Assembly: GCF_040207125.1 (NCBI RefSeq)
Contig: NZ_CP157940.1
Coordinates: 1,550,001 to 1,614,000 of the forward strand
DNA from: Lacrimispora sp. BS-2
GTDB lineage: Bacteria; Bacillota; Clostridia; Lachnospirales; Lachnospiraceae
Direction: 5' to 3'
Length of the DNA stretch: 64,000 bases
Position numbers and translations under genes: made by a program. The notes below the pieces were generated by a model that worked only from the letters and a program-made list of their open reading frames with translations, was not told the DNA's origin and made no database searches. Positions 1-8,345 of this stretch are shown here, piece after piece; positions within the stretch are counted from its first letter, which is position 1; each line of letters starts with the position of its first letter.

Positions 1-617
1 ATGTTATAGTACTTTTCCTGACTGTAGGCAGAAGTCCAGCTCTCTGTTCCCCTTACAACAAAGGAAAGATAATCATCGCTTTGGGCCTTGATTTCATACC
101 ACACCTTGATCTCGATCTTATGTTCCGCCCATTCTGCCTCTGTTCCGCCTGTATCCAAAAATGCCTGTTTGTATTCCTTTGCCCGTTCCAATGATTCATC
201 CGCATATTTGCTGCAGATTTCCTGGATTTCTTCATTTATTTGTTTGGAAAGTCCGTGGGTGTCATTTTGGATAAATTCCACACCCGGTACTTCTACCGAA
301 ATTTTTTCATCCCCAACAGCCTTTTTATAGGAACTTACGGTAAGTATCCGGGCGATGGCGCCGACAACCGGAAGCTGATGTACCTCCTCTGCAAACGCTG
401 TGTTTATATTCAGCGCCGCTGTAAATGTAATAAGGAAAGCGGCCGCTGTTCCCAGTCCCCATTTATAATACCGCCTCTTTCCATTCCCGGTATTATTCTG
501 GCTGCTTGCTGCTGTTTTACCTTCAAACTGTTCGATGGCACCCTGTATCCATCCGCTTAATTCCTCGGGAATGTGAGTCTCATCGTATCTTTTTTTTGCA
601 TCATCCAACTGGTTCAT
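1..617 (-). CDS. RsiV-like anti-sigma factor (partial, cut by left edge)
   Basis: About 205 codons are visible; the 3' end lies outside the window. The product starts MNQLDDAKKRYDE, has a basic stretch (GKRRYYKWG) and then one membrane segment (GTAAAFLITFTAALNI, about residues 54-70), followed by an extracellular part that resembles the DUF4163/DUF3298 region of RsiV. RsiV-type proteins hold an ECF sigma factor at the membrane until regulated proteolysis releases it. The start ATG overlaps the sigma-factor stop in a TCAT/ATGA arrangement (614-617), with GGAGG upstream, so the two are translationally coupled. The ligand cannot be told from the sequence; lysozyme is the known trigger for Bacillus RsiV. 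Confidence 0.8.
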   Translation of the reverse strand, partial: MNQLDDAKKRYDETHIPEELSGWIQGAIEQFEGKTAASSQNNTGNGKRRYYKWGLGTAAAFLITFTAALNINTAFAEEVHQLPVVGAIARILTVSSYKKAVGDEKISVEVPGVEFIQNDTHGLSKQINEEIQEICSKYADESLERAKEYKQAFLDTGGTEAEWAEHKIEIKVWYEIKAQSDDYLSFVVRGTESWTSAYSQEKYYN

Positions 618-1105
618 AAGTTTACCTCCTGAATATTCTGCTTTAACATTTTTAAACCACGGTACAGTCTTGCCTTTACCGTGTTTAAATTGGCACCGGT
701 GATCTCTGCAATCTCTTTCAGCGACATTTCTTCAAAAAAACGAAGCTTAATGATATTTTGTATTTCCATATCCAACCGGTTGATCTCGCTATAAAGGTCA
801 TCCGATGGTTCAAAGCCCTGTTCATAATAGGGGATCTCCAGACCCAGTTCTTCTCCTGAGGCGATCTCTTTTTTGTTTTTCTTGAGGAAATAAATGCTTT
901 CGTTTACAAGAATCCTGTAAAACCACGTTTTGATGGCATCGGTATTTTTTAAGGATTCATAATGATCCAGCGCTTTTAATACCGCATTCTGAACAATATC
1001 CAGAGCATCCTCCTGATTTCGGGCGTAGCTGAATGCCAGCCGGTAAAACTTTTTCTGGTTTTCAATGATGTAGCCTGTCATCTTATCATAAATCTCTTGT
1101 CTCAT
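614..1105 (-). CDS. ECF-family RNA polymerase sigma factor
   Basis: 163 residues, the usual size of an ECF sigma factor with only regions 2 and 4. Region 2 includes FYRLAFSYARNQEDALDIVQ and TWFYRILVNESIYFLKK; region 4 is near the C terminus (MSLKEIAEITGANLNTVKAR, a helix-turn-helix). It would direct RNA polymerase to a small stress regulon, held inactive by the downstream anti-sigma factor. The start has an AAGGG ribosome site. A good ECF-type promoter lies about 50 bp upstream, suggesting autoregulation. The pair resembles SigV/RsiV of Firmicutes, but the exact ECF subgroup is inferred. Confidence 0.9.
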   Translation of the reverse strand: MRQEIYDKMTGYIIENQKKFYRLAFSYARNQEDALDIVQNAVLKALDHYESLKNTDAIKTWFYRILVNESIYFLKKNKKEIASGEELGLEIPYYEQGFEPSDDLYSEINRLDMEIQNIIKLRFFEEMSLKEIAEITGANLNTVKARLYRGLKMLKQNIQEVNL

Positions 1106-1155
1106 TCGTTACCCTTTCTGTCCTTTACCAGACATTTTTGCCTTTCTGTTATATA

Positions 1156-1182
1156 GATGATTTCAGATGCAAAAAAGTTGCA
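1156..1182 (-). promoter_or_regulatory. Candidate ECF-type autoregulatory promoter
   Basis: On the minus strand, TGCAAC (1182-1177), continuing into a T run, is followed after 17 bp by CATCTAT (1159-1153). This matches the AAC / CGTC-like pattern typical of ECF sigma promoters and sits just upstream of the ECF sigma gene. Confidence 0.6.
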
Positions 1183-1363
1183 GGAAATGAAAAACAAGGT
1201 TCTGAAGATTCAGAAGCCCTATACCTGTTATGATTAACGCATTCATTGCAATTAAATCAATGCATTCTTTTGATTGGGCCACCATCATTTAAAACTGTAG
1301 AAATTATATCACAAGCAATAGCAAAAAATTTTTTCAGAATCTACAGATATTGTCACGTCCCAT

Positions 1364-1411
1364 AAAAAGAGCCGGGGCACCAGACCGATTAAACCAGTCT
1401 GATGCCCCAGC
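1364..1411 (-). terminator. Rho-independent terminator of the pentose operon
   Basis: A GC-rich hairpin (arms 1371-1387 and about 1395-1411, GCTGGGGCATCAGACTGG on the minus strand) is followed by a short T run. It lies directly after the rbsB stop. Confidence 0.85.
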
Positions 1412-1427
1412 TAATATATAATATGGA

Positions 1428-2447
1428 TTATTCTTTTGTAACTAATTCATTTACATTATCAGCGGTTACCAGTTCGTTGTCCAGGATCACATACTTGTCT
1501 ACGTCTTTGCCCTGAAGATAATTGTATGCAGAGTTCATAATCGCTTTTCCAAGGAAGAAAGGCGGTTCTGCAATCGTTGCTTCGACCTTTCCTACCTTAA
1601 TTGCTTCAATGGTGTCATCAATGGCATCGCAGCCGATCATGGTAATCTCGTCTAAACGGCCGGCAGCTTCAATCGCTTCCAAAGCACCGAGAAGCATTTC
1701 ATCATTGGCTGCATATAATCCGTCGATGTGGTCATTGGCCTGAAGGATGTTTTCCATTACGCTCATGCCCTTGGAACGGTCAAAATCTGCAACCTGGCAG
1801 GCAACGATCTTCATGTCAGGATTCTGGCTTATCACTTCGTTAAAGCCCTGGGAACGACTCTGGGCCACATTGGTTCCCATGATACCCTGGATTTCTACGA
1901 TATTTCCTTTGCCTCCCAGTGTGTCTACCAGATACTGGCCTGCCAGTTTTCCGGATTTGATGGCATCGTAGCCAATATGGGAAACCACTTCCCCGCCGCT
2001 TGCCTCACGGTCCATGGTAAGCACCGGGATACCGGCTTCGTTACATGCTTCAATAGAAGAAACGATTGCATCGGAATCGCAGGTATCAATGATGATGCAG
2101 TCTGGTTTTTTGGTGATCAGGTTTTCTACATCCTTCATCTGAATTGCAGGATCATCCTGGGCATCTGTAATATAAAGCTCCACGCCTAATTCATCTGCGG
2201 CTTTCTGTACCCCGTCTTTTACATCCACGAAGAATGGATTTGTCTGGGTATTCATTGCAAGACCTATCACGTATTTCTTGCCCCCTGACGCAGCATCTGC
2301 CTGGGCCTCTGCTGTTGTCGTAGCTGCTTCCGCCTGTGCGGTCTCCTGTTTGGTTTCAGGTGCCTTGTTTCCACTGCTGCATCCTGCCAGTGATGCAAGG
2401 ACAAGTCCTGCGGCTGCTACTGCTGCCATGTGTTTTCTTTTCATCAT
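1428..2447 (-). CDS. rbsB: Sugar ABC transporter substrate-binding lipoprotein
   Basis: 339 residues, a periplasmic-binding-protein type I fold of the ribose-binding (RbsB) family. The N terminus is a lipoprotein signal ending in the lipobox LAGC (cysteine about residue 23), then a low-complexity A/T/E linker. Family segments are IGLAMNTQTNPFFVDV, DAQDDP, IIIDTCDSDA, TMDREASGG and GLYAANDEM. It captures a pentose outside the membrane and delivers it to RbsC/RbsA. It is the last gene of the operon, 41 bp after rbsC, and ends in a terminator. Ribose is the default family assignment; deoxyribose is possible given deoC and the kinase. Confidence 0.88.
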   Translation of the reverse strand: MMKRKHMAAVAAAGLVLASLAGCSSGNKAPETKQETAQAEAATTTAEAQADAASGGKKYVIGLAMNTQTNPFFVDVKDGVQKAADELGVELYITDAQDDPAIQMKDVENLITKKPDCIIIDTCDSDAIVSSIEACNEAGIPVLTMDREASGGEVVSHIGYDAIKSGKLAGQYLVDTLGGKGNIVEIQGIMGTNVAQSRSQGFNEVISQNPDMKIVACQVADFDRSKGMSVMENILQANDHIDGLYAANDEMLLGALEAIEAAGRLDEITMIGCDAIDDTIEAIKVGKVEATIAEPPFFLGKAIMNSAYNYLQGKDVDKYVILDNELVTADNVNELVTKE

Positions 2448-2488
2448 AATTTTGTACCTTCCCTTCTTTTTTACATTAATAGTTTTAT

Positions 2489-3451
2489 TTATTCTGCTTT
2501 CGCAGATAAATCCTTAACCTTTTTGTCCACTAAAACTGCGATGAGTACAACTGCACCCTTTACAATATTGGTGGCATGGGGATTTACGTTCATAAGCGTA
2601 AGAATATTATCGATAATTCCCATGATCATGGCACCTACCACAGTAGGCAGCACAAATCCGGTTCCCCCGCTTAAGCTGGTACCTCCAAGTATGACCGCTG
2701 CAATGGCATCCATCTCGATCCCCTGTCCGCTGGTAGATTGGGCAGACCCCAGTCTGGCTGTTAAAACCACTGCCGCAATGCCGCTTAAGAAACCGTTAAT
2801 GATGTAAGCCATCCATTCCGTCTTTTTTACTGAAATTCCGGATAAACGGGCTGCTTCCCGGTTTCCGCCGAATGCGTAAATGCTTCGTCCAAAGCTGGTC
2901 TGTGTCAATATATAATGTGCCAGCAGGAAAAGCGCTATCAGTATAATAACAGGCACCGGAATCCCCAGAACCGTACCTTTTCCAATAAATTTGTAGGAAT
3001 CTACCTTGACCGGAATGGGAGAACCTTTGGTGTAGACCAAAACGCAGCCCCGAAGCAGGGTCATCATTCCAAGGGTTGCAATAAATGGGGGAATCCCGCA
3101 CTGGGAAATAAAAAATCCATTTACGGTTCCGCAGGTAATTCCTATTGCAACCGCTGTCAGTACCGCCAGAAAGGTATTGCCGGTAGAGGCCAGTACGCCG
3201 GAGGCTACAACTCCGGCAAACCCCAGAATGGAGCCTACGGACAGATCGATTCCGCCGGTAAGGATTACAAAGGTCATGCCGCATCCGATAATACCGGCAA
3301 CTGTCACCTGCTTAAACACATTAAACAGGTTGGAAACACTTAAAAAGCTTTCTGATAAAAAAGCGGCAAAGAGACAGATTACCAGTAAGATCAAAACCGA
3401 GCGATATATATTTATTTGGTTGATTAACCGTTTTTTAGTTTCCTGATTCAT
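2489..3451 (-). CDS. rbsC: Pentose ABC transporter permease
   Basis: 320 residues, hydrophobic throughout, of the RbsC/XylH/AraH permease family. The signature region ILGGTSLSGGTGFVLPTVVG lies near residue 260, and an earlier conserved segment reads VILTGGIDLSVGSILG. It forms the membrane channel for the sugar delivered by RbsB. Its start overlaps the 3' end of rbsA by 17 bp, with GGAGGGG upstream inside rbsA, indicating coupled translation. Confidence 0.9.
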   Translation of the reverse strand: MNQETKKRLINQINIYRSVLILLVICLFAAFLSESFLSVSNLFNVFKQVTVAGIIGCGMTFVILTGGIDLSVGSILGFAGVVASGVLASTGNTFLAVLTAVAIGITCGTVNGFFISQCGIPPFIATLGMMTLLRGCVLVYTKGSPIPVKVDSYKFIGKGTVLGIPVPVIILIALFLLAHYILTQTSFGRSIYAFGGNREAARLSGISVKKTEWMAYIINGFLSGIAAVVLTARLGSAQSTSGQGIEMDAIAAVILGGTSLSGGTGFVLPTVVGAMIMGIIDNILTLMNVNPHATNIVKGAVVLIAVLVDKKVKDLSAKAE

Positions 3452-4946
3452 TTTCGCTTACCCCTCCAGATGCATGCGCTAATATTTTTTCCTGATTCAT
3501 TTCCTGTTTGGAGATTTCTAATACCGTTCTTCCTTCCCGCATGACAATGACACGGTCACTGACTCCAATAAGCTCCGGCAGATCCGTGGAAATTACCAGG
3601 ATGCTCTTGCCGGCCTCCGTCAGCTCATTCATAATGGCATAAATTTCCGCCTTGGCTCCCACATCTACTCCTCTAGTGGGTTCATCTAAAATCAGAATAT
3701 CAGAATCTGCTAAAAGCACCTTTCCAAACACTACCTTTTGCTGGTTTCCGCCGCTTAACTTTCCGGCAGGCTGCTGTGCAGAACTGACTTTAATATTCAA
3801 CGCTTTAACCTGTTCCTTTACGCGTTCCATTTCCAGCTTGTTGTCTAACCGGAATCCTTTGGTCAGCTTTTTTAAAGAAGACATGGAAATATTTTCTTTG
3901 ATGCTTCTTATTAAAACAAGCCCTTCCTGTTTCCTGTCATCCGAGACAAAGCCGATTCCTGCTTTTAATGCTTTTCTTGGTGAAGAACAGTCCTTTTTTT
4001 CACCATGTACGAATATTTCCCCACTGTCCATTGGTATAGCGCCGTAAATCAGCTTGGAGAGTTCTATGGTACCGGCACCCAGAAGACCTGTAATCCCTAA
4101 AATTTCCCCTTTATGAAGCTTTAAGCTGACGTCATGGACTCCGTGGCTGTTCACCTTCCTGGCCTCAAATACCACTTCCTGGGGGTTGTAATCCCTTACC
4201 GGGTACAGGTTGGATACATTGCGTCCGACCATCATGGATACCACATCATCATAATCCGTCTCTCCAATGAGTTTTGATGCAACGAACTTTCCATCCCGGA
4301 AAACCGTAAGGCGGTCTGAAATCTGAAAAATCTCATCCATCCGGTGGGATATATAAATGATTGCGATTCCCTTTTTCTTCAGTTCCTCAATGGTCCGGAA
4401 GAGAATCTGGATTTCCTCTTCTGCCAGTGCTGCAGTTGGCTCATCCATAATAATGATTTTTGCTCCAATTGTCAGGCACTTGGCAATTTCCGTCATTTGA
4501 GCCTCTGCCACAGATAAGTTCCTGACCTTGGTCCTTGCACTGAACTTTAAGCCCAGATGATCCAGATTTTCCTGTGCGTCCCGGTACAGCCTGTTCCAAT
4601 CCACCTTCCCAAACTGATTGACAGGAAGCCTTCCAAGATACATGTTTTCAGCCACCGACAGTTCCGGAACCATATTAAATTCCTGATAAATCATGGCGAT
4701 TCCGTGCTTTTCTGCGTCTTTTGCGGAATGGAACACCACCTCTTTTTCATCCAGATACATGGTGCCGGAAGTATAAGGCTGTGCTCCCGCGATTATCTTC
4801 ATTAAAGTGGATTTTCCTGCTCCGTTTTCTCCGCACAGGGCATGGACCTCTCCCTCAAAAATCTCCAGATGCACCCCGTCAAGAGCCTTGACACCGGGAA
4901 ACGTCTTTACGATTGATTCCAGTTTTAAAACTAACCTTCCTCCCAT
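3435..4946 (-). CDS. rbsA: Pentose ABC transporter ATP-binding protein (two ATPase domains)
   Basis: 503 residues with two fused ABC ATPase domains, as usual for RbsA. The first has Walker A GENGAGKST and Walker B IIIMDEPTAAL, with the weak signature NLSVAEAQM. The second has a degenerate Walker A (GLLGAGTIEL) and a complete LSGGNQQKV signature with Walker B ILILDEPTRGVD. It powers import through RbsC. The degenerate second Walker A is typical of the family. The ATG at 4946 is used because a GGGG-rich stretch precedes it; no other in-frame start lies before the conserved LKLESIVKTFPG. Confidence 0.92.
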   Translation of the reverse strand: MGGRLVLKLESIVKTFPGVKALDGVHLEIFEGEVHALCGENGAGKSTLMKIIAGAQPYTSGTMYLDEKEVVFHSAKDAEKHGIAMIYQEFNMVPELSVAENMYLGRLPVNQFGKVDWNRLYRDAQENLDHLGLKFSARTKVRNLSVAEAQMTEIAKCLTIGAKIIIMDEPTAALAEEEIQILFRTIEELKKKGIAIIYISHRMDEIFQISDRLTVFRDGKFVASKLIGETDYDDVVSMMVGRNVSNLYPVRDYNPQEVVFEARKVNSHGVHDVSLKLHKGEILGITGLLGAGTIELSKLIYGAIPMDSGEIFVHGEKKDCSSPRKALKAGIGFVSDDRKQEGLVLIRSIKENISMSSLKKLTKGFRLDNKLEMERVKEQVKALNIKVSSAQQPAGKLSGGNQQKVVFGKVLLADSDILILDEPTRGVDVGAKAEIYAIMNELTEAGKSILVISTDLPELIGVSDRVIVMREGRTVLEISKQEMNQEKILAHASGGVSENESGN

Positions 4947-4976
4947 ATGTTTTCACCACTTCCCCTTTACTTCCGG

Positions 4977-5375
4977 TCAATATGCGCAGCCTGAGACCAG
5001 GACTACGTTGGTGTATCCCGTAAATTCGCCTGTCAGGATGATCGCCTTGGCCCCCTCAGTGATCTTTTTTAATTCCTTATGGGGCACATACTCCACCGGA
5101 ATGCCTTCCGGCAAGAGAGCCAGCGCCTTCTCATGAAGTCCCGGGCTTACCTCAAGTGCCTCCTCTGCAAATATGGCCTTTTCCGTCACCATATACTTTT
5201 CTATTTCTTCCAGAACCTCCAGATAAGAGGGGCTTCCCGGCTTCCAGCCTAAGTCTACCCGTTCCACTCCCTTTGGAATAGGAAGGCCGGCATCTCCGAT
5301 CACCAGCATATCCATATGCCTGAGTTCTGCCATGACCCTTGCTAATTGAGGGTGCAAAATTCCTGTTTTTAACAT
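4977..5375 (-). CDS. rbsD: D-ribose pyranase
   Basis: 132 residues, full length for RbsD. It interconverts pyranose and furanose forms of the imported pentose so the kinase receives the furanose. The catalytic histidine is H20 (LRHMDML), followed by the conserved GDAGLPIPKG and near the C terminus TGEFTGYTNVVLVSG. The start overlaps the kinase stop by 7 bp and has GGAGGAACG just upstream. Confidence 0.93.
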   Translation of the reverse strand: MLKTGILHPQLARVMAELRHMDMLVIGDAGLPIPKGVERVDLGWKPGSPSYLEVLEEIEKYMVTEKAIFAEEALEVSPGLHEKALALLPEGIPVEYVPHKELKKITEGAKAIILTGEFTGYTNVVLVSGCAY

Positions 5376-6307
5376 GACCGTTCCTCCTGCTTTCTGATAA
5401 ATGAGTCAATTTCCTCCCGGTCAGGCATGGCCGGTGTGGTTCCGATTCTCTGTACCGAAATTGCGGCTAATGCATTGGCAAAGGCTGCCGCCTCCCATAA
5501 ATCCTTTCCTTCTGCCAGGGCTGCCACCAGGCCGCCATTAAATGCATCCCCTGCACCGGTTGTATCAACTGCCTCTACCCGGTAAGCAGGCAGGAGGCCC
5601 CTCTTCTCAGGAGTTGCTAAGTAAACTCCTTTGCCCCCTAAGGTAATAAGTACATTTTTAACCCCTTTTTCAAAAAAGAAGTCTGCAGCTCTTCCTGCAT
5701 TTTCTTCCCCATCCACCGGTATCCCGGTTAATATCTCAGCTTCTACTTCATTAGGTGTGATTAAATCCACCTTGCTTAAAATACTGTCACTGACCGGCTG
5801 TACAGGTGCTGTATTTAAAATGATTTTTACGCCTTTCTCATATGCAAGATCAATTACTTTTTCCACGGAAGAAATATTGGTTTCCAGCTGGGTCAACAGA
5901 AATTCCGATTGATCCAGCAGGTCTGAAATAGACTCTACTTCTTCATCTGTAATCGTGTCGCAGGCACCCAGAATAACGACGATTTCATTCTGGCTGGTGT
6001 TTTCATCCACCATGATCAGCGCGCAGCCTGTCTCTGTCTTACTGGTTCGGAATATCCGTCCCGTATCCATTCCCAGCTTTTTCATGGTATTTAGGGCCAC
6101 ATCTGCGAATGCATCCTCCCCAAGCTTTGTTACCATGGTCACATCGGCTCCCGCCTTATGAGCAGCTACCCCTTGGTTGAAGCCCTTGCCGCCCGGACCC
6201 ATTTTAAAAATGCTTCCTTTAACGGTTTCTCCCGGAACCGGAAGATGGGGGCTTCTTCCCATCAGATCCACTACAAAGCTTCCGAAAACTGTTACCTTTT
6301 TCCCCAT
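5369..6307 (-). CDS. Ribokinase-family sugar kinase (ribo- or deoxyribokinase)
   Basis: 312 residues, PfkB/ribokinase fold. Visible motifs are FGSFVVDLMGR at the N terminus, GPGGKGFNQ (residues 38-45), QLETN with E142, ITPNEVEAE and the anion-hole/catalytic segment DTTGAGDAFNG with base D254. It phosphorylates the furanose at O5 using ATP. In E. coli ribokinase the sugar pocket has N14 and D16; here the aligned residues are V12 and D14. Losing the polar N14 contact, together with deoC in the operon, hints at 2-deoxyribose as substrate. RbsK remains the alternative. Confidence 0.88.
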   Translation of the reverse strand: MGKKVTVFGSFVVDLMGRSPHLPVPGETVKGSIFKMGPGGKGFNQGVAAHKAGADVTMVTKLGEDAFADVALNTMKKLGMDTGRIFRTSKTETGCALIMVDENTSQNEIVVILGACDTITDEEVESISDLLDQSEFLLTQLETNISSVEKVIDLAYEKGVKIILNTAPVQPVSDSILSKVDLITPNEVEAEILTGIPVDGEENAGRAADFFFEKGVKNVLITLGGKGVYLATPEKRGLLPAYRVEAVDTTGAGDAFNGGLVAALAEGKDLWEAAAFANALAAISVQRIGTTPAMPDREEIDSFIRKQEERSC

Positions 6308-6322
6308 AACTCTTCTCCTTCC

Positions 6323-6958
6323 TTATAGCAAGACAATACCGTTGCCTGCCCCAATCCGGTCCGCTCCGGCTTCTATCATAGCCCGGGCTTCTTCTTGTGT
6401 GCGGATTCCTCCGCTTGCCTTTACTTTTGCCCGGTCACCTACTGTCTGCTTCATAAGTGCCACATCCTCCGGCAGTGCACCGCCTGTGCTAAAACCCGTG
6501 GATGTCTTTACAAAATCTGCTCCGGCTTCTATAGAAATCTCACAGGCTATTACGATTTCTTCTTTCGTTAAGAGGCAGTTTTCTAAAATAACTTTAACCA
6601 CCTTACCTTGGGAAGCCTTTACAACTGCTTTTATATCATCACGCACCAGATCATAATTTTCATCTTTCATGGCGCCGATATTCATTACCATATCCACTTC
6701 ATCTGCCCCTGCCTTCACTGCTTCGGAGGCTTCAAATGCCTTTGCAGAAGTCATCATGGTTCCCAGGGGAAAACCAACCACACAGCAAACCGCTACGCCG
6801 CTGCCTTTTAATTCCTGTGCAGCGAGAGGTACTTGACATGTATTCACGCACACCGATGCGAATCCATATTCTTTTGCTTCTGAACAATATCTTTTAATTG
6901 TTTCTGATGTAGCATCTGCCTTTAACATCGTGTGATCCACTAATTTTGCGATATCCAT
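6323..6958 (-). CDS. deoC: Deoxyribose-phosphate aldolase
   Basis: 211 residues, the short class-I aldolase form. It cleaves 2-deoxyribose 5-phosphate to acetaldehyde and glyceraldehyde 3-phosphate. The Schiff-base lysine is K151 in [13 protein letters not shown]; other conserved parts are [14 protein letters not shown] and the phosphate-binding GGIRT / GADRIGAG near the C terminus. It is the first structural gene after the regulator, separated by an operator palindrome, and has a GAGGAG ribosome site. Its place at the head of an rbs-like operon is the main hint of deoxyribose use. Confidence 0.95.
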   Translation of the reverse strand: MDIAKLVDHTMLKADATSETIKRYCSEAKEYGFASVCVNTCQVPLAAQELKGSGVAVCCVVGFPLGTMMTSAKAFEASEAVKAGADEVDMVMNIGAMKDENYDLVRDDIKAVVKASQGKVVKVILENCLLTKEEIVIACEISIEAGADFVKTSTGFSTGGALPEDVALMKQTVGDRAKVKASGGIRTQEEARAMIEAGADRIGAGNGIVLL

Positions 6959-6994
6959 TTTTTCTCCTCTTTTCTTTTATTATCTATCCCCGGA

Positions 6995-7012
6995 TATGTA
7001 ACCGGTTACATA
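6995..7012. promoter_or_regulatory. LacI-family operator O2 (perfect palindrome)
   Basis: The 18-bp perfect palindrome TATGTAACCGGTTACATA lies between the regulator and deoC. It is identical to the site upstream of the regulator. It sits inside a larger GC-rich inverted repeat (6988-7019), so it may also form a hairpin in the mRNA. Confidence 0.85.
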
Positions 7013-7043
7013 CCCGGGGTAAAAATAAACTGCTAACCGCAGC

Positions 7044-8057
7044 CTATTTTGTTAATTCTGACCCGCGAAGCACCACCTGATACGGAACAAAGATTTTTCT
7101 GCCGGAGCTTTTGCTCTCTTTATTGGACAGCTTGTCAATGAGCATTGCCATTGCTTCATATCCCTGCTTCTTTGCATCACGTTCAATGGTTGATAGTCTG
7201 TAATCAATTATTTTAAGGGATTCAATCTGGTCAAAGCCTACGATTGATATGTCCCTGCCTATTTTAAGTTTCTGCTCGGTAAGATACTTGAGCACTCCCA
7301 GACTGGTCTGGTTATTGGAGGCAAAAATCGCAGTCGGCGGATCCGGAAGCTGAAGCAATTCCTTTGTCCGTTCGTATGCCTTAATGATCTTAAAGTCTCC
7401 GGATACAATATACTCTTCCTTAAGTTCAATCTCATAATCACTTAAGGCCGCCTTATATCCCTTTAACCGGTCTTTTCCTGGCATAGAAGTATTTGGACCT
7501 GTAATGATTGCGATCTTACGGTGTCCGGCATGAATCAACGCTTCCACCCCTTTATAAGCAGCGGCGTCATTTTCTACAAAAACCCCATCCAGACTGGAAT
7601 TTTTAATGTTACGGTCAACTAAAACCACCGGAATTCCCTTGTTTTCAAATTGGATCAGCTTATCCAGAGTCACCCTGTCAAGCTCGGAAACCGGGGTTAT
7701 GATCAATCCGGAAAGTCTTTGTCCTTCTGCCATCTGAAGGTACTGGTGTTCTCTTTCCTGCATTTCACCTGTATCAAATAAAACAATGTTATACTGTTTA
7801 TTAGCCGCCAGTTCTCCCATTCCGCTTATGATGCTGGAAAAAAATTCATTGGCTATATCCGGGACAATAACCCCAATACTGGAAGAGTCGCGGATGCTTA
7901 AGCTTCTTGCTATGGCATTCGGTACGAAATCCGCTTCTTCAATCGCTGCTAAAACTTTCTGCTTCGTTTCGTCCTTTACGTATCCAGACTGATTGATTAC
8001 TCTGGATACAGTCGCAGAAGAAACACCCACCTTTTTGGCAATATCCCGTATGTTCAT
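7044..8057 (-). CDS. LacI-family transcriptional regulator of the pentose operon
   Basis: 337 residues. The N-terminal LacI helix-turn-helix (DIAKKVGVSSATVSRVIN) is followed by a periplasmic-binding-like sensor domain (IGVIVPDIANEFFSSI, VDRNIKNSS, ASNNQTSLGVL, IVGFDQIES). It should repress the operon until a sugar or sugar phosphate binds. The start has GGAGA upstream and lies 16 bp from operator O1. It resembles RbsR/CcpA-type regulators; RbsR would be the functional name if the substrate is ribose. Confidence 0.9.
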   Translation of the reverse strand: MNIRDIAKKVGVSSATVSRVINQSGYVKDETKQKVLAAIEEADFVPNAIARSLSIRDSSSIGVIVPDIANEFFSSIISGMGELAANKQYNIVLFDTGEMQEREHQYLQMAEGQRLSGLIITPVSELDRVTLDKLIQFENKGIPVVLVDRNIKNSSLDGVFVENDAAAYKGVEALIHAGHRKIAIITGPNTSMPGKDRLKGYKAALSDYEIELKEEYIVSGDFKIIKAYERTKELLQLPDPPTAIFASNNQTSLGVLKYLTEQKLKIGRDISIVGFDQIESLKIIDYRLSTIERDAKKQGYEAMAMLIDKLSNKESKSSGRKIFVPYQVVLRGSELTK

Positions 8058-8072
8058 TTATTAAATCTCCTT

Positions 8073-8090
8073 TATGTAACCGGTTACATA
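8073..8090. promoter_or_regulatory. LacI-family operator O1 (perfect palindrome)
   Basis: TATGTAACCGGTTACATA, identical to the site at 6995-7012. It overlaps the expected transcription start of the promoter at 8094-8122, so binding would block the regulator and operon transcript. Confidence 0.87.
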
Positions 8091-8093
8091 TGA

Positions 8094-8122
8094 ATATTAA
8101 CATATTACGCAATGAATGTAAA
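8094..8122 (-). promoter_or_regulatory. Promoter of the pentose operon
   Basis: TTTACA (8122-8117) and TAATAT (8099-8094) on the minus strand with a 17-bp spacer. Operator O1 begins just downstream. Confidence 0.65.
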
Positions 8123-8345
8123 GTGTTTTTCAACATTTTTTACAATGATTTTTGAACTTTTTTTATAAAAGTGTGAAAATTGCTTCTTCTATACCGTCTT
8201 ATTGCTTATCTATTCTACTAATTGATTTTTTTCATCACTAATGCATTCCTTACAAAAGCAGCGTTTTCTCTAAAGAGCTGCTTATCGAGCGGGTAACCAT
8301 TTCTATCCGTAAAAAGTTGGCATTCCTCGCATTCAGGCTTATCCG

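Larger units (their letters stand above)
1106..1427. other. Intergenic region between sigma gene and rbsB
   Basis: This stretch holds the ECF promoter (1156-1182) and, at its far end, the terminator of the pentose operon (1364-1411). The AT-rich 1200-1350 part shows no reading frame or repeat that I can support. Confidence 0.6.

Noticed and set aside
8220..8345. Minus-strand frame reading DKPECEECQLFTDRNGYPLD after the VWA gene
   Set aside because: It looks protein-like with a CxxC, but it has no start codon or ribosome site and overlaps the end of the VWA gene in another frame. It could be a relic, but there is not enough to call it.
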